Below, in pieces: positions 34,453 to 45,024 of a stretch of DNA of 64,000 nucleotides. Source of the DNA: Acholoe squamosa. Taxonomy: Eukaryota > Annelida > Polychaeta > Phyllodocida > Polynoidae. Under the pieces are notes generated by a model. The model saw only the letters and a list, made by a program, of their open reading frames with translations. It had not been told where the DNA came from and searched no databases. The stretch's first letter is position 1; every line of letters starts with the position of its first letter. A program made the translations under genes and the position numbers. The stretch is taken from NCBI GenBank assembly GCA_949317995.1, contig OX439049.1, forward strand, positions 15,128,395 to 15,192,394, read 5' to 3'.

Positions 34453-35600
34453 CCAAACGAATTTAAAACTAGAGGCATCCTGCTGTTCTAAAAGGTTTAT
34501 GGGGTGCAGGGTGGGGAGCCAGGGCAGGATCTAGCCCCAAAAAGACCTCCAATCATGGCTGAACCTAAGTTCAAATAGTCTAATCTTGAGACAATGTTTA
34601 ACATCAAACTCGCTCGGCGTAAGATGGGGGCTTTGTATGTGTATACATTGTGAGCCTGTACTACTGTAAGTGAATGGTCAGGAGGATGGTAGGGGCCAGG
34701 TAGGGTGTGAGACCATATTGATGGGACTCATACACTGATGTCATCATTTTCAGGAGGCTTCTTTTAGTTTAATTGATGAGAAAGCTCTACATGAAAGACA
34801 TCTCAGAATGAAATCTCTGAATGCAAGAAAGGAATAGTTTATTGGCAGGGTATACTTTAGTATGATTTTCTTTAATCAAATTGGTCAGGCAATCATATGC
34901 ACATCTTTCTTGTGATTTAAGGTATACAGATAGATAAAATCTTACCTTTCATTCTCTGTACAATGAGTTATCTACCTCTGTGACGGACGTACATACATGC
35001 AGTACATTGGAATAATGTCTATACTATGGCCCAGTGATAATCCAACTTTCTGAATGTGTACTTTGGTTGACATGTCCATGTGCGTGCTTGTAAATTGCCT
35101 ACATAGACATATCTGTATGTCTATATTTTTGGGCCACCACAGATGTTCAACCCCGATTCTTCAGAAAATCAGCTATAAAAGTCAAAACGATTTCATGGAT
35201 GACACTTGTTTGCTCCAAGGGAAGATGGACAACTGTCCCTTTGATGTTAGGGTGCCATATCTTATACGCCCCTCTCTATATATTTTTCTGGCCCCTTTAA
35301 ATTATGCATTATATTTACGCTTCCCCACCAAAAAAAAAATGTAATCCGTATACCTCCTCATTGTATCACTTATATCATTGTTTGGATTTAACTTTATTTC
35401 TTTTTACTTTCTTCTTTTACTGGGATAATTACCAAATCATTCACAGTAAATAACCTCTCATTTACCCGTTTATCTTAGTATACCAATTAGAATTAAGACT
35501 GTAAACGCCCAGCCTTCAGGCACGCACTATTGCACTGTCACCCCATGCAGCCACCAACACACCATCTACCACAGCAATCTGCCCCACACTTAACTGTTTT
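34453..35600. other. Non-coding stretch, no gene seen
   Basis: No recognised feature. Confidence 0.45.
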
Positions 35601-35675
35601 AGTCTACCAGGGATCCTCATAGAACTGAACAGTGGACCACCGTAATTGTATTGCAGTGAACCAGTTTCTACAAGG
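35601..35675. repeat. Three-copy dispersed repeat, copy 1
   Basis: Block TCTACCAGGGATCCTCATAG ... GAACTGAACAGTGGACCACC ... TTGCAGTGAACC ... GTTTCTACA is shared in order with 39,331-39,407 and 42,591-42,676. Ends and family unknown; no coding capacity. Confidence 0.65.
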
Positions 35676-38600
35676 AATCTCTATGAAAATGATGACAGAT
35701 CTCTGGCAACTTTGTGACAAGGATTTCACCGTTATTTTGACAACTGTTTTTACTGTGCGTTAGACCCATATACATATGTGTGTGTGTGTTCAAACAGTAA
35801 GGATATCTCATTATCCCTCTCATCGGCTACCTTTTCTGGTTGCCTGCTCACACACAGTGCCTGGAGCTCCACCCCAGAAAACACAAAGATCTTGCTTGAA
35901 ACGAGATCTATTTCAAATTCAACAAAGACAGCTTGCTCTTGCACGAGCAGACAAACAATTACCATTGTAGATTTGTATTGTCACCTCCGTAAATGAAGTC
36001 TCCAAGAAACAACTGCCTGCTGCGAAATCTAAATGACCAAAGAGGAGGGGGTGCTTACAGGGAAGCAGCGTGTTCATTTGCAGTAAGGATATTTCATGGT
36101 TTGAGACATCTGTCAAAGTTACATTGATTTGTGTTATCCTAAAATTTGATGATCCTAATAGCACAACATATCAATGGAAGGCAGCCACCTTGAAGTAGAA
36201 CTTTCTTTTGTTATTTCTTCGCTTGTATTTCTATATTTGTTATCTTTGTACTTATCGGGTTTCCTATACACCACTTGTTCACAAGAAAAGAGGCTGTCTA
36301 TGTTAAGCTGACATGTTACAAGGTATATCATTTGCTTTCTGTTTCACATGCCTGAGGTGCTAAATTTAATCAGAGTGGTCCATGGGAAAAGAAGTGTTTA
36401 CAACGTGTCATGTAACGGAGTCATGGTGGATCACGTTATATACTACTAGTACTACTATTCAATTGATGTTTGCCTACCCATTGGAGGGCTTTGGACCTTT
36501 GCATTGCCCTGCCCTTAACTCGAGTTTCAGGTAGTCCAGTGATACGAAATGGTAGCTATGTACGATAGTATAAAAAAGCGCGCCCAGTCATTTTTCAATG
36601 TCTCTCTTGCATTTACAATTGACCTATAATTGACTTAAGATGTTTATACATGGAAAGGAACATACTGTACAAAGCTGAAGACAAAAATAGAATCACCTCT
36701 TTTCCACACTAGGCCCAAGTTATGCAGAGTATTCTGACACTATTTAGAATCACCTTAGCCATTCCAGTCACCTCCACCTCATTTTCCATTCATCCTAGCT
36801 TCAACCCTGTTCCTGCATCATGTCGCTAGGCGCAAACCGCAGGAAAAATCCTTTGATCCTTCTCCACAGCCATTGAGGAGCACCATAAAAAGTGGCATGC
36901 TCTGGGCTGTGTCTGATGACCCTGCTGATCCTGTGGTCGATCCTTTGGCCTGGCCTTGTGTTGATACTGGTTAAATAATGTGAAAAAGCTACCGGTTCAC
37001 AAGGCACCTGGCTGAATTTTTGGTTGGCTTCCACTGTGGGGTTATAATGCTTTGGAGAACCAAGACGAAAGGTACCTCCATGGATGTCAGCGGCTGGTGA
37101 CCCTACATATACAGCCATAGTTATGATGATCGTATACCCACTGAGATCTAGCACCATATATTTAGAATCCTGTCCCCTAAAGCATCAATTCACAAAAAAA
37201 AAATGCTCAGAAGGCGCTTGTCTGCAAGAATGTGCACGGCTCTCTCTTAAAAGAAATGATTATGTTTCTATTTCAATTGCAGCTGAATTATAAAACGTTA
37301 ATCCTGTAGTATCAATTAAGAATCATCGATTGACATGTGCACTTTATCGAGATAATCTTCCTTGTTCAATATGAAATGTAAGCAATAACTTCCCAGGAGC
37401 AAGGAGCTCTGTGATTGCCCACTTGCAAGAGTCCATTCACAAGAATGCCACACTGAGAGGCAGCATGTCCATATATGGTAGCAACAGATCTCTCCATGAC
37501 CATTGGCTGACCGACCTGGCTCTGTCTCCAGCCAGCTTCCGGTACTATAATGATATATAACACCATTCATAATCTCAGCCTAGAGAGTGGACAGAGAACT
37601 CAGTCTATAGGATCTTTCCTGTTGCCATGCATGAGCGATAATAGGGGGAGTTAAGAATATTGCTCAAATGAGTGTGTCACACGCAATAGTTACCCACCCT
37701 CATGACCTCTGGTGGGCTGTCTGGGGGTAAGGGCCCAGCAAGACGTGCGTAAGGATGGCGCCAACGTCTTGTTGCTGCATATATCAATGGAAACATTTAT
37801 GAATGGGGAGTGGAAACTGGGTGTGAAAAAGGGAGTGTCTCATTATGAATTACTAGAGAGCCTAGTCTAGACCGTCTGAAAACCATCCTCATTAGGAACT
37901 AATTTAATGTACCACAAGATGTCGCGCGAGTCTCGTGATGCAAATAGGAGCGCTTGAGTGGGTGATAATAGGGGATTATCAATTAAAGAATCAGTTCACA
38001 TAGTGTATACAGGGCCCTTAGACAGACATGGATCATCTATACAAAAGGGAAGGAATGATTTATGTTGCAGTTTGAAACCTGTGAATCTAGTGGCGCCAAA
38101 GACAATTACTTTGTCATGCACTTACATGGCTGGAAGAAATTAACAAAGTTCATTGGTGTAGAAATTAGGTTGACTGTGTAATTCAGATATTAGTCGACTG
38201 ATACAACCTTGTTATATGTGACAAGTGATGGTGGAAGTAGGACGGTCATGCATTTATCAGAGCTCTCATCTTTCATGACGTCAATGCCATGTCATTAGAA
38301 TAAAGGTGAGACTTGAGCTATTGCATTACATTTAGCACCGGGGTACTATAGCTTGTAAGTGAAGTATATACACTTACATTGGCCCATATAGTTGCCTAGT
38401 ACTCATATTATACCTGCCGTTTGTAGATATGCATTGTCACATCCTTATTTAAGACCTACAGTGATTTGTTTCAATAAAAGTGTACCCCAGACACTTTTAG
38501 CAGAAAATCTTCTAGGACATTTTACAACCGACAATCAATGTTGATTTTAAAAATGTGGCATGTCCTAGGAATAGGGACCTTATTGCACCCTGCACTAAGG

Positions 38601-38860
38601 GCCCTTTCCCAGATCATGTTTAATGATTAAGATTGTTGGCAAATGTTACAGACAGCTTGGGGATATGCCCATTTCTTAAAACCTACCAAAGCACGAAAAT
38701 CTAGAGCAACCAGGAGTGTTCCAGGGGACATATTGGTGATCTACATGGGGTCCTGAGTAATTAACAAGTTGTTCATTATCACGAGGTCATAATTTAATAG
38801 CAGATGCAGATCCATCTTGGTATGACGCACTATCCGGCCTGATTATGTCGGTACCGGTAC
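35676..38860. other. Non-coding stretch, no convincing gene
   Basis: A minus-strand frame of 118 codons at 36,801-37,157 has ordinary amino-acid composition but no motif I recognise. No repeats or TIR elements noticed in these 3.2 kb. Confidence 0.4.
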
Positions 38861-39107
38861 CAGTGGGGTGTTTCAGAAGCCGGACATGATAATGAACATT
38901 AGATATCTGTTTCTAAAACTGTTAGATTCTAAACTTACAACTGCAACCATTATCATCTCTCGCCAGTCATATAGTTATAGACACAGTAAGATAATGGTAA
39001 TGCGTTAGAAACACATGCAGTTATAAGCCAACAATCACTATTAAAACTGCTATCATATCTCCTTATGACCGGTTGTAAACATTACCTGCTTCTGAAACAC
39101 CCCACTG
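38861..39107. mobile_element. MITE, 247 bp, first of two near-identical copies
   Basis: TIR CAGTGGGGTGTTTCAGAAGC at the left and its perfect inverted partner at the right (39,088-39,107). The inversion extends two more bases outward (AC ... GT). A second copy at 46,707-46,953 differs at only a handful of positions. Non-coding. Terminal CAGTG is compatible with hAT-like or CACTA-like families; no clear target duplication is seen. Confidence 0.9.
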
Positions 39108-39330
39108 GTGTCATTAGGAACACACATATCATAATGCTTGTTAATTGTTTCCTGAGCAATATCCCGATTTATACAGTACAAATTCTGCTTTGCTTTTCTT
39201 TTCCTTTAGGTGGAGAGGGCCATGAGTAGGTCTTCATTGATGGCTCTGACTTCATTTTCATACTGCATCCATGTATCATGCTCGCGCATCAGGATCGATA
39301 CAGCGTCTATTGACGCTGTACATTCTAAGA
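39108..39330. other. Non-coding spacer
   Basis: Contains a palindrome-like half-site CTGCATCCATGTATCATG near 39,263 and the short hairpin ACAGCGTC...GACGCTGT at about 39,300. No gene. Confidence 0.4.
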
Positions 39331-39407
39331 AATCTACCATGCATCCTCATAAACTGAACAGTGAACTACCATTATTATAATGCAGTGAAGCCTGCAGTTT
39401 CTACAAT
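39331..39407. repeat. Three-copy dispersed repeat, copy 2
   Basis: TCTACCATGCATCCTCATAA ... ACTGAACAGTGAACTACCAT ... TGCAGTGAAGCC ... GTTTCTACA, in the same order as copies at 35.6 and 42.6 kb. Confidence 0.65.
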
Positions 39408-39529
39408 GAAGCCCCAGATGGCAGTACATTATAAAGCATTTTTGTACAAGGAATCACCTGCAAGGATTGCATTCAAGAATCCTAACGACAAATATCATAA
39501 TACATTAATTGAAGCACCAAGCTGCCATA

Positions 39530-39705
39530 CCATAATGGCCCGTTTAAGCGCCGGGTCTCAAATAAGCGCCGGGGGTCCAGGGGTATTGAAATCAATCTTA
39601 AGCACTGAAAACAGTATTAAAATAAGTGCCTGTCTCGTATAAGTGACGGGGGTACAGAGGGTTTGAAATTTATGAGCACCCGGGCGCTTATAAAGCCCAC
39701 TACGG
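39530..39705. mobile_element. MITE, 176 bp, CCRTARTGG family
   Basis: The left end CCATAATGGCCCGTTTAAGC pairs with an inverted right end (GCTTATAAAGCCCACTACGG), with TA on both sides (39,528-39,529 and 39,706-39,707). The interior contains AAGCACTGAAAACAGTAT, the likely ancestor of the 18-bp minisatellite at 15.2 kb. Relatives at 15,181-15,451 and 44,825-45,024. Confidence 0.8.
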
Positions 39706-40574
39706 TATTAAAGGCCGACTATAGTTAAACTGAGTCTAACCTTCCCCCCCCTACCAAACCAACTCCAGCATGTTGTGTCATTCACACAAATGTAGTACTC
39801 TCCCCACTATATGTATATTAACAAGTTGACTTGTGTGAATGGGCACAGGTACTACATCTTTACAACCCCTGATCCTCTAACCTTAATCCTCTATGATTTA
39901 TAATACACGTGTATTGTAACATTATAAATAGTAATCGACTACAACTGCCGCTGAGGTGCCTTAGTCAAAGGTGGGGGGGGGGCACTCTGCATAATTATTT
40001 ATAAATGTACAAATACCCGCTACACGTCTGACAGGAGCTTCAATAATTTCTAAAATACTATAGCAAAACGGCCTGCAGCTTATAAATAGATTTGATTATC
40101 ACTCGCGCTCATTCAAGATGGTATTTTTTGGGGCATCTATTCTAACTTTTTAAACTGATATACTAGGAACCACGGTTCTTATCTGAGAAAGACGTTTTTA
40201 AAAGAGCTATTGCTTAAACAGAGTGCAGTCGGATATCGTATCAGTCTCTAAGGGCTAAATGATGCCTCTTACAATGCTATATTTATAGCCTGTATAGTCA
40301 GCACGACATGTAATTATGTATTCATGAACCATGAGTGACACAATTCACCAGGAGAGTATTCCAGCATCGCCATGAAGAGAATTGCAGCATGGTGCCAAAT
40401 GAAGACAATGCATCACACATCTTTGAAAATGCTTTACCCAGTGCCCCTTTAGTCTGGCAGGTGGGACAGAGTTAGGCTGTATGTCTGGGCTCAATGTGAA
40501 CTTACATAACATAGGTTTTAATCCCGGACCTCGTTAGGACAGCATGATGTCTGCAAGTTCATGTTCCTTTCTCG
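39706..40574. other. Non-coding stretch, no gene seen
   Basis: A nine-base G run near 39,972. No recognised feature. Confidence 0.45.
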
Positions 40575-40638
40575 TCATGATGCACCAATGCAGTTCTGGT
40601 GAGTCTACTAACCAGTGCTGCATTAGGGCATCATGCCG
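40575..40638. repeat. Dispersed 60-bp palindrome, copy 6
   Basis: TCATGATGCACCAATGCAGT ... CTGGTGAGTCTACTAACCAG ... TGCTGCATTAGGGCATCATG. The centre is itself palindromic. A half copy (CATGATGCATGAATGCAG) follows at about 40,682. Confidence 0.75.
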
Positions 40639-41456
40639 ACCCTTCAAGAATTCGTAGATCAACCCCAGACAATTGGCATGCATGATGCATGAATGCAGCA
40701 CCACACTTGCCAATATGCACAACACACTGAAAGTCTATACAGCCCTTAAACGTTTAATCCATTGGTTTTATATTCGGTTAGCTTCATCTAAAACTAATCA
40801 GTCAGCCAGACGTCTGAGCCTGGGTTTAATCTTATGAATCTCTTCTAGACGTATTCCAACAACTAATCAATGCGAGCCACCTCTGGGATTGTCAATTGTT
40901 AAATTGTAATCCAATAATCCATTGTCAAGGTGGAGATCAATTTGCGGGATGTATGATTAAAACGGTCATCAGTTCTCTCATAGTCTGCATTTATATGGCT
41001 CTATGTGGGTTTATACACGCATAAATATGAACATACACATATATTTAACAGTTATATTTTCTCTCAGTTTACAAGGAAATTGCTCACACTTATCAATAAT
41101 TCCAGACAATGGACAAAGCTGCAAGAGTATTAAACGACACAAAGGTTATCTTGCAATCTAGAGCACTCTTAGGAAAAATAATAATAATAATAATAATTAT
41201 ATCTGGAACTTACTTAGATGTCGGGATTCTGTCTGTGTACCATAAGAAAGCAGAGATCCACTGGTATTTATTTCATAGAATGGAATTTCGCGGCTTGGCA
41301 CGACATCTAATGATCACATGCCCACTGGGGCATGCGCACTGTGTCATGATGCCCTCACGCCTACAGATTCAACAGTACTCGAGTACTACCGGCTTATAAA
41401 GGATCTTGGACCATGTAAGGACAGAATCCTACTTTATTGCACATTTCTCTTTTATC
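40639..41456. other. Non-coding stretch, no gene seen
   Basis: A short (AAT)n run near 41,178. No gene. Confidence 0.45.
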
Positions 41457-41522
41457 GTCATGATGCTGGAAAATAGGCCTGGTTGATGAGTTCGACAAAG
41501 CTGCACTCATGCATCATGTCGA
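41457..41522. repeat. Dispersed 60-bp palindrome, copy 7
   Basis: CGTCATGATGCTGGAAAATA on the left, GCTGCACTCATGCATCATGT on the right. Confidence 0.6.
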
Positions 41523-42001
41523 ACCCACAAAGCGTTGGTGCAATGGTGAATTCAAAATCCCATGAGCCAATTGTAAACCAGAGCAGATTGTGGCCCCTTA
41601 TTGGTTAACCCTGTAGTATCTATAGTGTACGAGACCACAAGACTGTGCCCTGACTTGTTACTTCTGTATTGTGAATGATTTTACTGCACAATACCTTGCA
41701 TATAATTATCATTGCAGGAGTCCTCTAGGCTCTAATTGCCTGTTCAGAGGCATACTTACTCAAACCCCCCAGAAGCATGGATTATTAGTTATGGAATGGC
41801 ATAAATATAGCTGACAGAGATGGGAGAGTGGGTGGCTAATTTGCTGTTCACTATTCCTGGAAGTGTATTGAGGATTGAGTGAAACGTGCAGTTATTTCCT
41901 GTGAACGACTGTAAAGCCGTGTGCCAGTGCCTCATAGATTGATTAGACTCCTTATACCCTTGACCACAACATAGTGCATTTTGAATTTATATGGTTGTAG
42001 T

Positions 42002-42166
42002 GCTGTGATGCATGAATGCAGCCCCCTTGTTTGGTAAGTTGCCCATGATGCATCAATGCAGGATGCCAATGTGTTTAGGTTGATACACCCCCACAAAGCC
42101 AGCAAGATGCGTGAATAGAGTCCCTGTAAGAAGGCACGCTAGTGCTGAATGAATGCATCATATCAT
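42002..42166. repeat. Dispersed palindrome cluster, copy 8
   Basis: Two direct left halves (GTGATGCATGAATGCAG at about 42,006 and CATGATGCATCAATGCAG at about 42,045) are followed by a full palindrome at about 42,100-42,166 (AAGATGCGTGAATAGAG ... GCTGAATGAATGCATCAT). Confidence 0.65.
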
Positions 42167-42590
42167 GGGGAAATGGGCATGTGATACTATTAAAGTAGTT
42201 TGCAGCTGTTCAGGGTTGAAATGAATCAATACAGCTTAATACCTCCATTTTGTCATCGGTCTATTCATCTAAAGCCTACACTCATATGTGAATATCTAAC
42301 TTCCTTCTTTTTCCTCTCATGCCATAGCATAGGTCATTACTAGACACTCGACTGGCAATGATTGAGTATAAAAAGAAGAAGAAAGAACAACTCTAGAGCT
42401 AGAAGCAATGCAGGATACTATGGACATCATGAGTGAGTCATCAACCGTCAGCTCCATAACCATTCTAGCACCGCTTGCAGATCTTTAATGGTCTTTTGAC
42501 AAAAGGACAATAAAAATTGAAGTTAGTGTCGTCTTAATTCTTTACACGTTTAATATACCCATAATGAGCTGTACTGTGAAAAATAACTAT

Positions 42591-42676
42591 TGAATCTACC
42601 AGGGTTCCTCGTGTACACAACTCAACAGGGAACCACCATGATTTTATTGCAATGAAGTAGTGAGGTTTCTATACAG
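42591..42676. repeat. Three-copy dispersed repeat, copy 3
   Basis: TCTACCAGGGTTCCTCGTGT ... AACAGGGAACCACCATGATT ... TTGCAATGAAGTAG ... GTTTCTA. It is followed directly by a palindrome half-site (GGCATGATGCACCAA). Confidence 0.6.
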
Positions 42677-43113
42677 TCTGGCATGATGCACCAACTAAGT
42701 GGCAGTGACTTCGGCATCATAACAAAAAATATGCATAAGACATCAGCTTGTTCTTACTGAGATCACGGTTTCCGGTAGAGTGAGACTTGATTCGTTTCCC
42801 AGTATTTAGATAATCAGACCTCTTTGCAGATTTATTCTAATTAGTAACACTAGTATTCTCCAATGTCAGTATCACTTGTCACTAGCCAATAAAGGTTTAG
42901 GCATTATCTCCCACCTGTATCTTCTGTATTCACTAAAATCATATAGCAGCCTCCAAAGCCATGACTTGTTACAAACTAATGAGAGTCAATACTCTAGAGT
43001 GCATGTTACACACATTATTGAACAAGTAACCAATGGATAACTCATGACGAGTGTGTGTTAGTGAAGGATAATGATATGAGACTCGATGCCAGCCATTGTG
43101 TGTACACAATCGG
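42677..43113. other. Non-coding stretch, no gene seen
   Basis: No recognised feature. Confidence 0.45.
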
Positions 43114-43535
43114 TACATACACCTCCTCGCCCGGCAGCGGACAGCGACAGTGGCCGTCTCGGCTAGCCTTGGCAGCGGCACACGGCGAAAAATAGTGTAC
43201 ATACACCTCGTCGCCCGGTAGCGGACAGTGACAGCACACACGGCGAAAAAAGATGCGTCTCGCTGTTATGTTTGTGTATAATACACCTCTTCGCCCGGCA
43301 GCGGACAGCGACAGCGCACACAGCAAAATAAAAGATGCGTCTCACTGTTATGTTTGTGTATAATACACCTCGTCGCCCGGCAGCGGACAGCGACAGCGCA
43401 AATGGCGAAAAAACATGCACCCAGACCGGGACGCGATCCGCGGACCTCTCACGGCTGAGCGCAAGGCGCTAACCGCTAGGCCACCGCATCTCCTCCTTCT
43501 GCGCCCGGCAGCGGACAGCGACAGCGCACACGGCT
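43114..43535. repeat. GC-rich tandem array, about 80-bp unit, five units
   Basis: Each unit has CGCCCGGCAGCGGACAGCGA, then CAGCGCACACGGCGAAAAA, and most have GATGCGTCTCGCTGTTATG and a TTTGTGTATA tail. Four units are contiguous (43,114-43,410); the fifth core (about 43,500-43,531) is separated from them by a tRNA-like sequence. The array is much richer in GC and CpG than its surroundings. The R/C-rich frames on the minus strand repeat with the unit and I do not regard them as genes. Confidence 0.85.
43423..43490 (-). repeat. tRNA-like sequence inside the GC-rich array
   Basis: On the minus strand TGGCCTAGCGGTTAGCGCCT (a good A box and D arm) is followed about 35 bases on by GGATCGCGTCCC (B-box-like). 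The acceptor stem does not pair convincingly and the flanks are array sequence, so this is more likely a SINE head or tRNA pseudogene than a working tRNA. Confidence 0.55.
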
Positions 43536-43579
43536 TTGTATCATATCCAGACGTGGTTCGAACCGAGCGTATCTCGTCA

Positions 43580-43650
43580 GTCCCTGTGGCGCAGTGCATA
43601 GGGAGTTGGATTTGGGATGTGAGACTGCAGGTTCGATCCCTACCCTGGCC
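43580..43650 (+). repeat. tRNA-like SINE head
   Basis: TGTGGCGCAGTGCATAGGGA (A box) and GGTTCGATCCC (a perfect B-box core) are spaced as in a tRNA gene. The following GGGTTTTAACATGTAACATA resembles the tail behind the tRNA-like head of composite repeats B and D. The acceptor ends do not form a clean stem. Confidence 0.6.
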
Positions 43651-43699
43651 TGGAAAATTTCTTGGGTTTTAACATGTAACATATGACATGGAAGGACAT

Positions 43700-43771
43700 G
43701 TAAGGTGTGCTGGTTATCCATGGATAACGGCACCGGGTGCCTGTTATCCATGGATAACCAGCACACCTTAC
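43700..43771. repeat. Near-perfect hairpin, about 34-bp stem
   Basis: Arms 43,700-43,734 and about 43,737-43,771 are inverted copies with very little loop (apex GGCACCGGGTGCC). Each arm contains GTTATCCATGGATAAC, itself a perfect palindrome, so alternative folds are possible. It follows a tRNA-like head, as in the composite repeats. Confidence 0.85.
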
Positions 43772-44108
43772 AAAATTGATGTTACAGCCTACAGGGTGTG
43801 CAATATCGACAGATATGTGGATGGGAATAGCCACCAAAAAGCACTGTGTAACCCAGAAATCGTGGTATAAGCTATAAGATATGTCCCATATGTGCCAGGC
43901 TAGATGGTGCAGAACAATATATCAAATAAGATCATCGTAGACTATTTCTATAAAACATCCACAGTCCCAGACACACATCAATCTCCATAAGATCAAATAT
44001 ATCCATGCCCCCATTGCAAGACAACATCGTTGGACCCTTTAAGCAAAGGTAGCATTTTGAAGCAGGAAGATGATGCCAAAAGTAGCTCACAAGCACAGCT
44101 TTGGTGTA
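43772..44108. other. Non-coding spacer
   Basis: No recognised feature. Confidence 0.45.
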
Positions 44109-44284
44109 CAGTCAACCCTCACGTCCTCGACCCTTTGATTCCTCAGATCCCTCATTACCTCAGAGAGAAAATCTGGAACTACTGCTATGTTTTCTATTAT
44201 ATTTGGAATTAACTCCTCAGATAATCTGCTTCCTCCGACATTTTTCCTTGCTTTTTCCATATCTGAGAAAGCAAGGGTCGACTG
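44109..44284. mobile_element. MITE, 176 bp, pogo/Tigger-like
   Basis: CAGTCAACCCTCACGTCCTC at the left and inverted AGCAAGGGTCGACTG at the right, flanked by TA at 44,107-44,108 and 44,285-44,286. CAGT ends with a TA duplication are the hallmark of pogo-type Tc1/mariner elements. Non-coding. Confidence 0.75.
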
Positions 44285-44824
44285 TATCATACCAATTGTA
44301 TCGGAGAGCATCAGGGAAAGGTTGGCATGTGATACATGAGTACATGGCTGAAGATTAGTTCTAGCAGGACTTCAGCTATACATACATGATAAAAACAATT
44401 TCATTTGAAGCCCTGAGTCCATCCCTAAGTGAACTGGTTAATATTTATTTGCACATATCACTCCTTTTGTGCATATCAGTATAGTGAGCAGAGAGTATGG
44501 CGTCACGTCTGTCTGAGTGGATATGACACTCCGGTGTTGACACATATTGACACAGTGTCCAGGCAAAGATGGATACGACACCATAGTGATGGTAGATATT
44601 GACACAGGGTTCAGACAATGCTAGTTACATATTTAACCAAGGTTTAGCATCTACATCGAAACTACATGTGAAATACAAATACTGTCCTCTGGTTATACAG
44701 GTAGAACAATGGGCTACAGTCTGCAAGGTGTCAATCATGTTGCTCTGAAGTAGAACAAGTGAGTGCCCTTGTGTTTCTAAGTGCAAAATGGCTGTGCAGA
44801 AAGAGGTAACGTGAGATGGTTGTA
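44285..44824. other. Non-coding stretch, no gene seen
   Basis: No recognised feature. Confidence 0.45.
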
Positions 44825-45024
44825 TCGGCCTGTTTTAGGTGCCAGAGTCTCAAACAAGTGCTAATCTCAAATTAAGTTCTGTAGCGGCCCGTCTTATAAG
44901 CGCTCAGGCGCTCATTGCTTTCAATCCCATAGTACCCCTGGCACTTAAATAACTTTAGTATGCCCGGCTCTTGTTCAAGACCAGTGCTTATTTGAGACCC
45001 CGGTGCTTAAATAGGCCATTACTG
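44825..45024. mobile_element. Decayed CCRTARTGG-family elements, probably nested
   Basis: The right end (GGTGCTTAAATAGGCCATTA) matches the family TIR. Two left-end-like blocks are present: CGGCCTGTTTTAGGTGCCAG at about 44,826 and GTAGCGGCCCGTCTTATAAG at about 44,881. This suggests one copy inserted in, or partly duplicated over, another. Confidence 0.55.

Noticed and set aside
36801-37157. 118-codon minus frame
   Set aside because: No motif, no splice context and no repeat relation; length is within chance for this much sequence.
42969-43599. Several C/R-rich minus frames
   Set aside because: They follow the 80-bp GC-rich array unit and shift frame between units.
43423-43650. Two functional tRNA genes
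   Set aside because: A and B boxes are present but acceptor stems do not pair and no clean anticodon arm can be drawn; better explained as SINE heads or pseudogenes.
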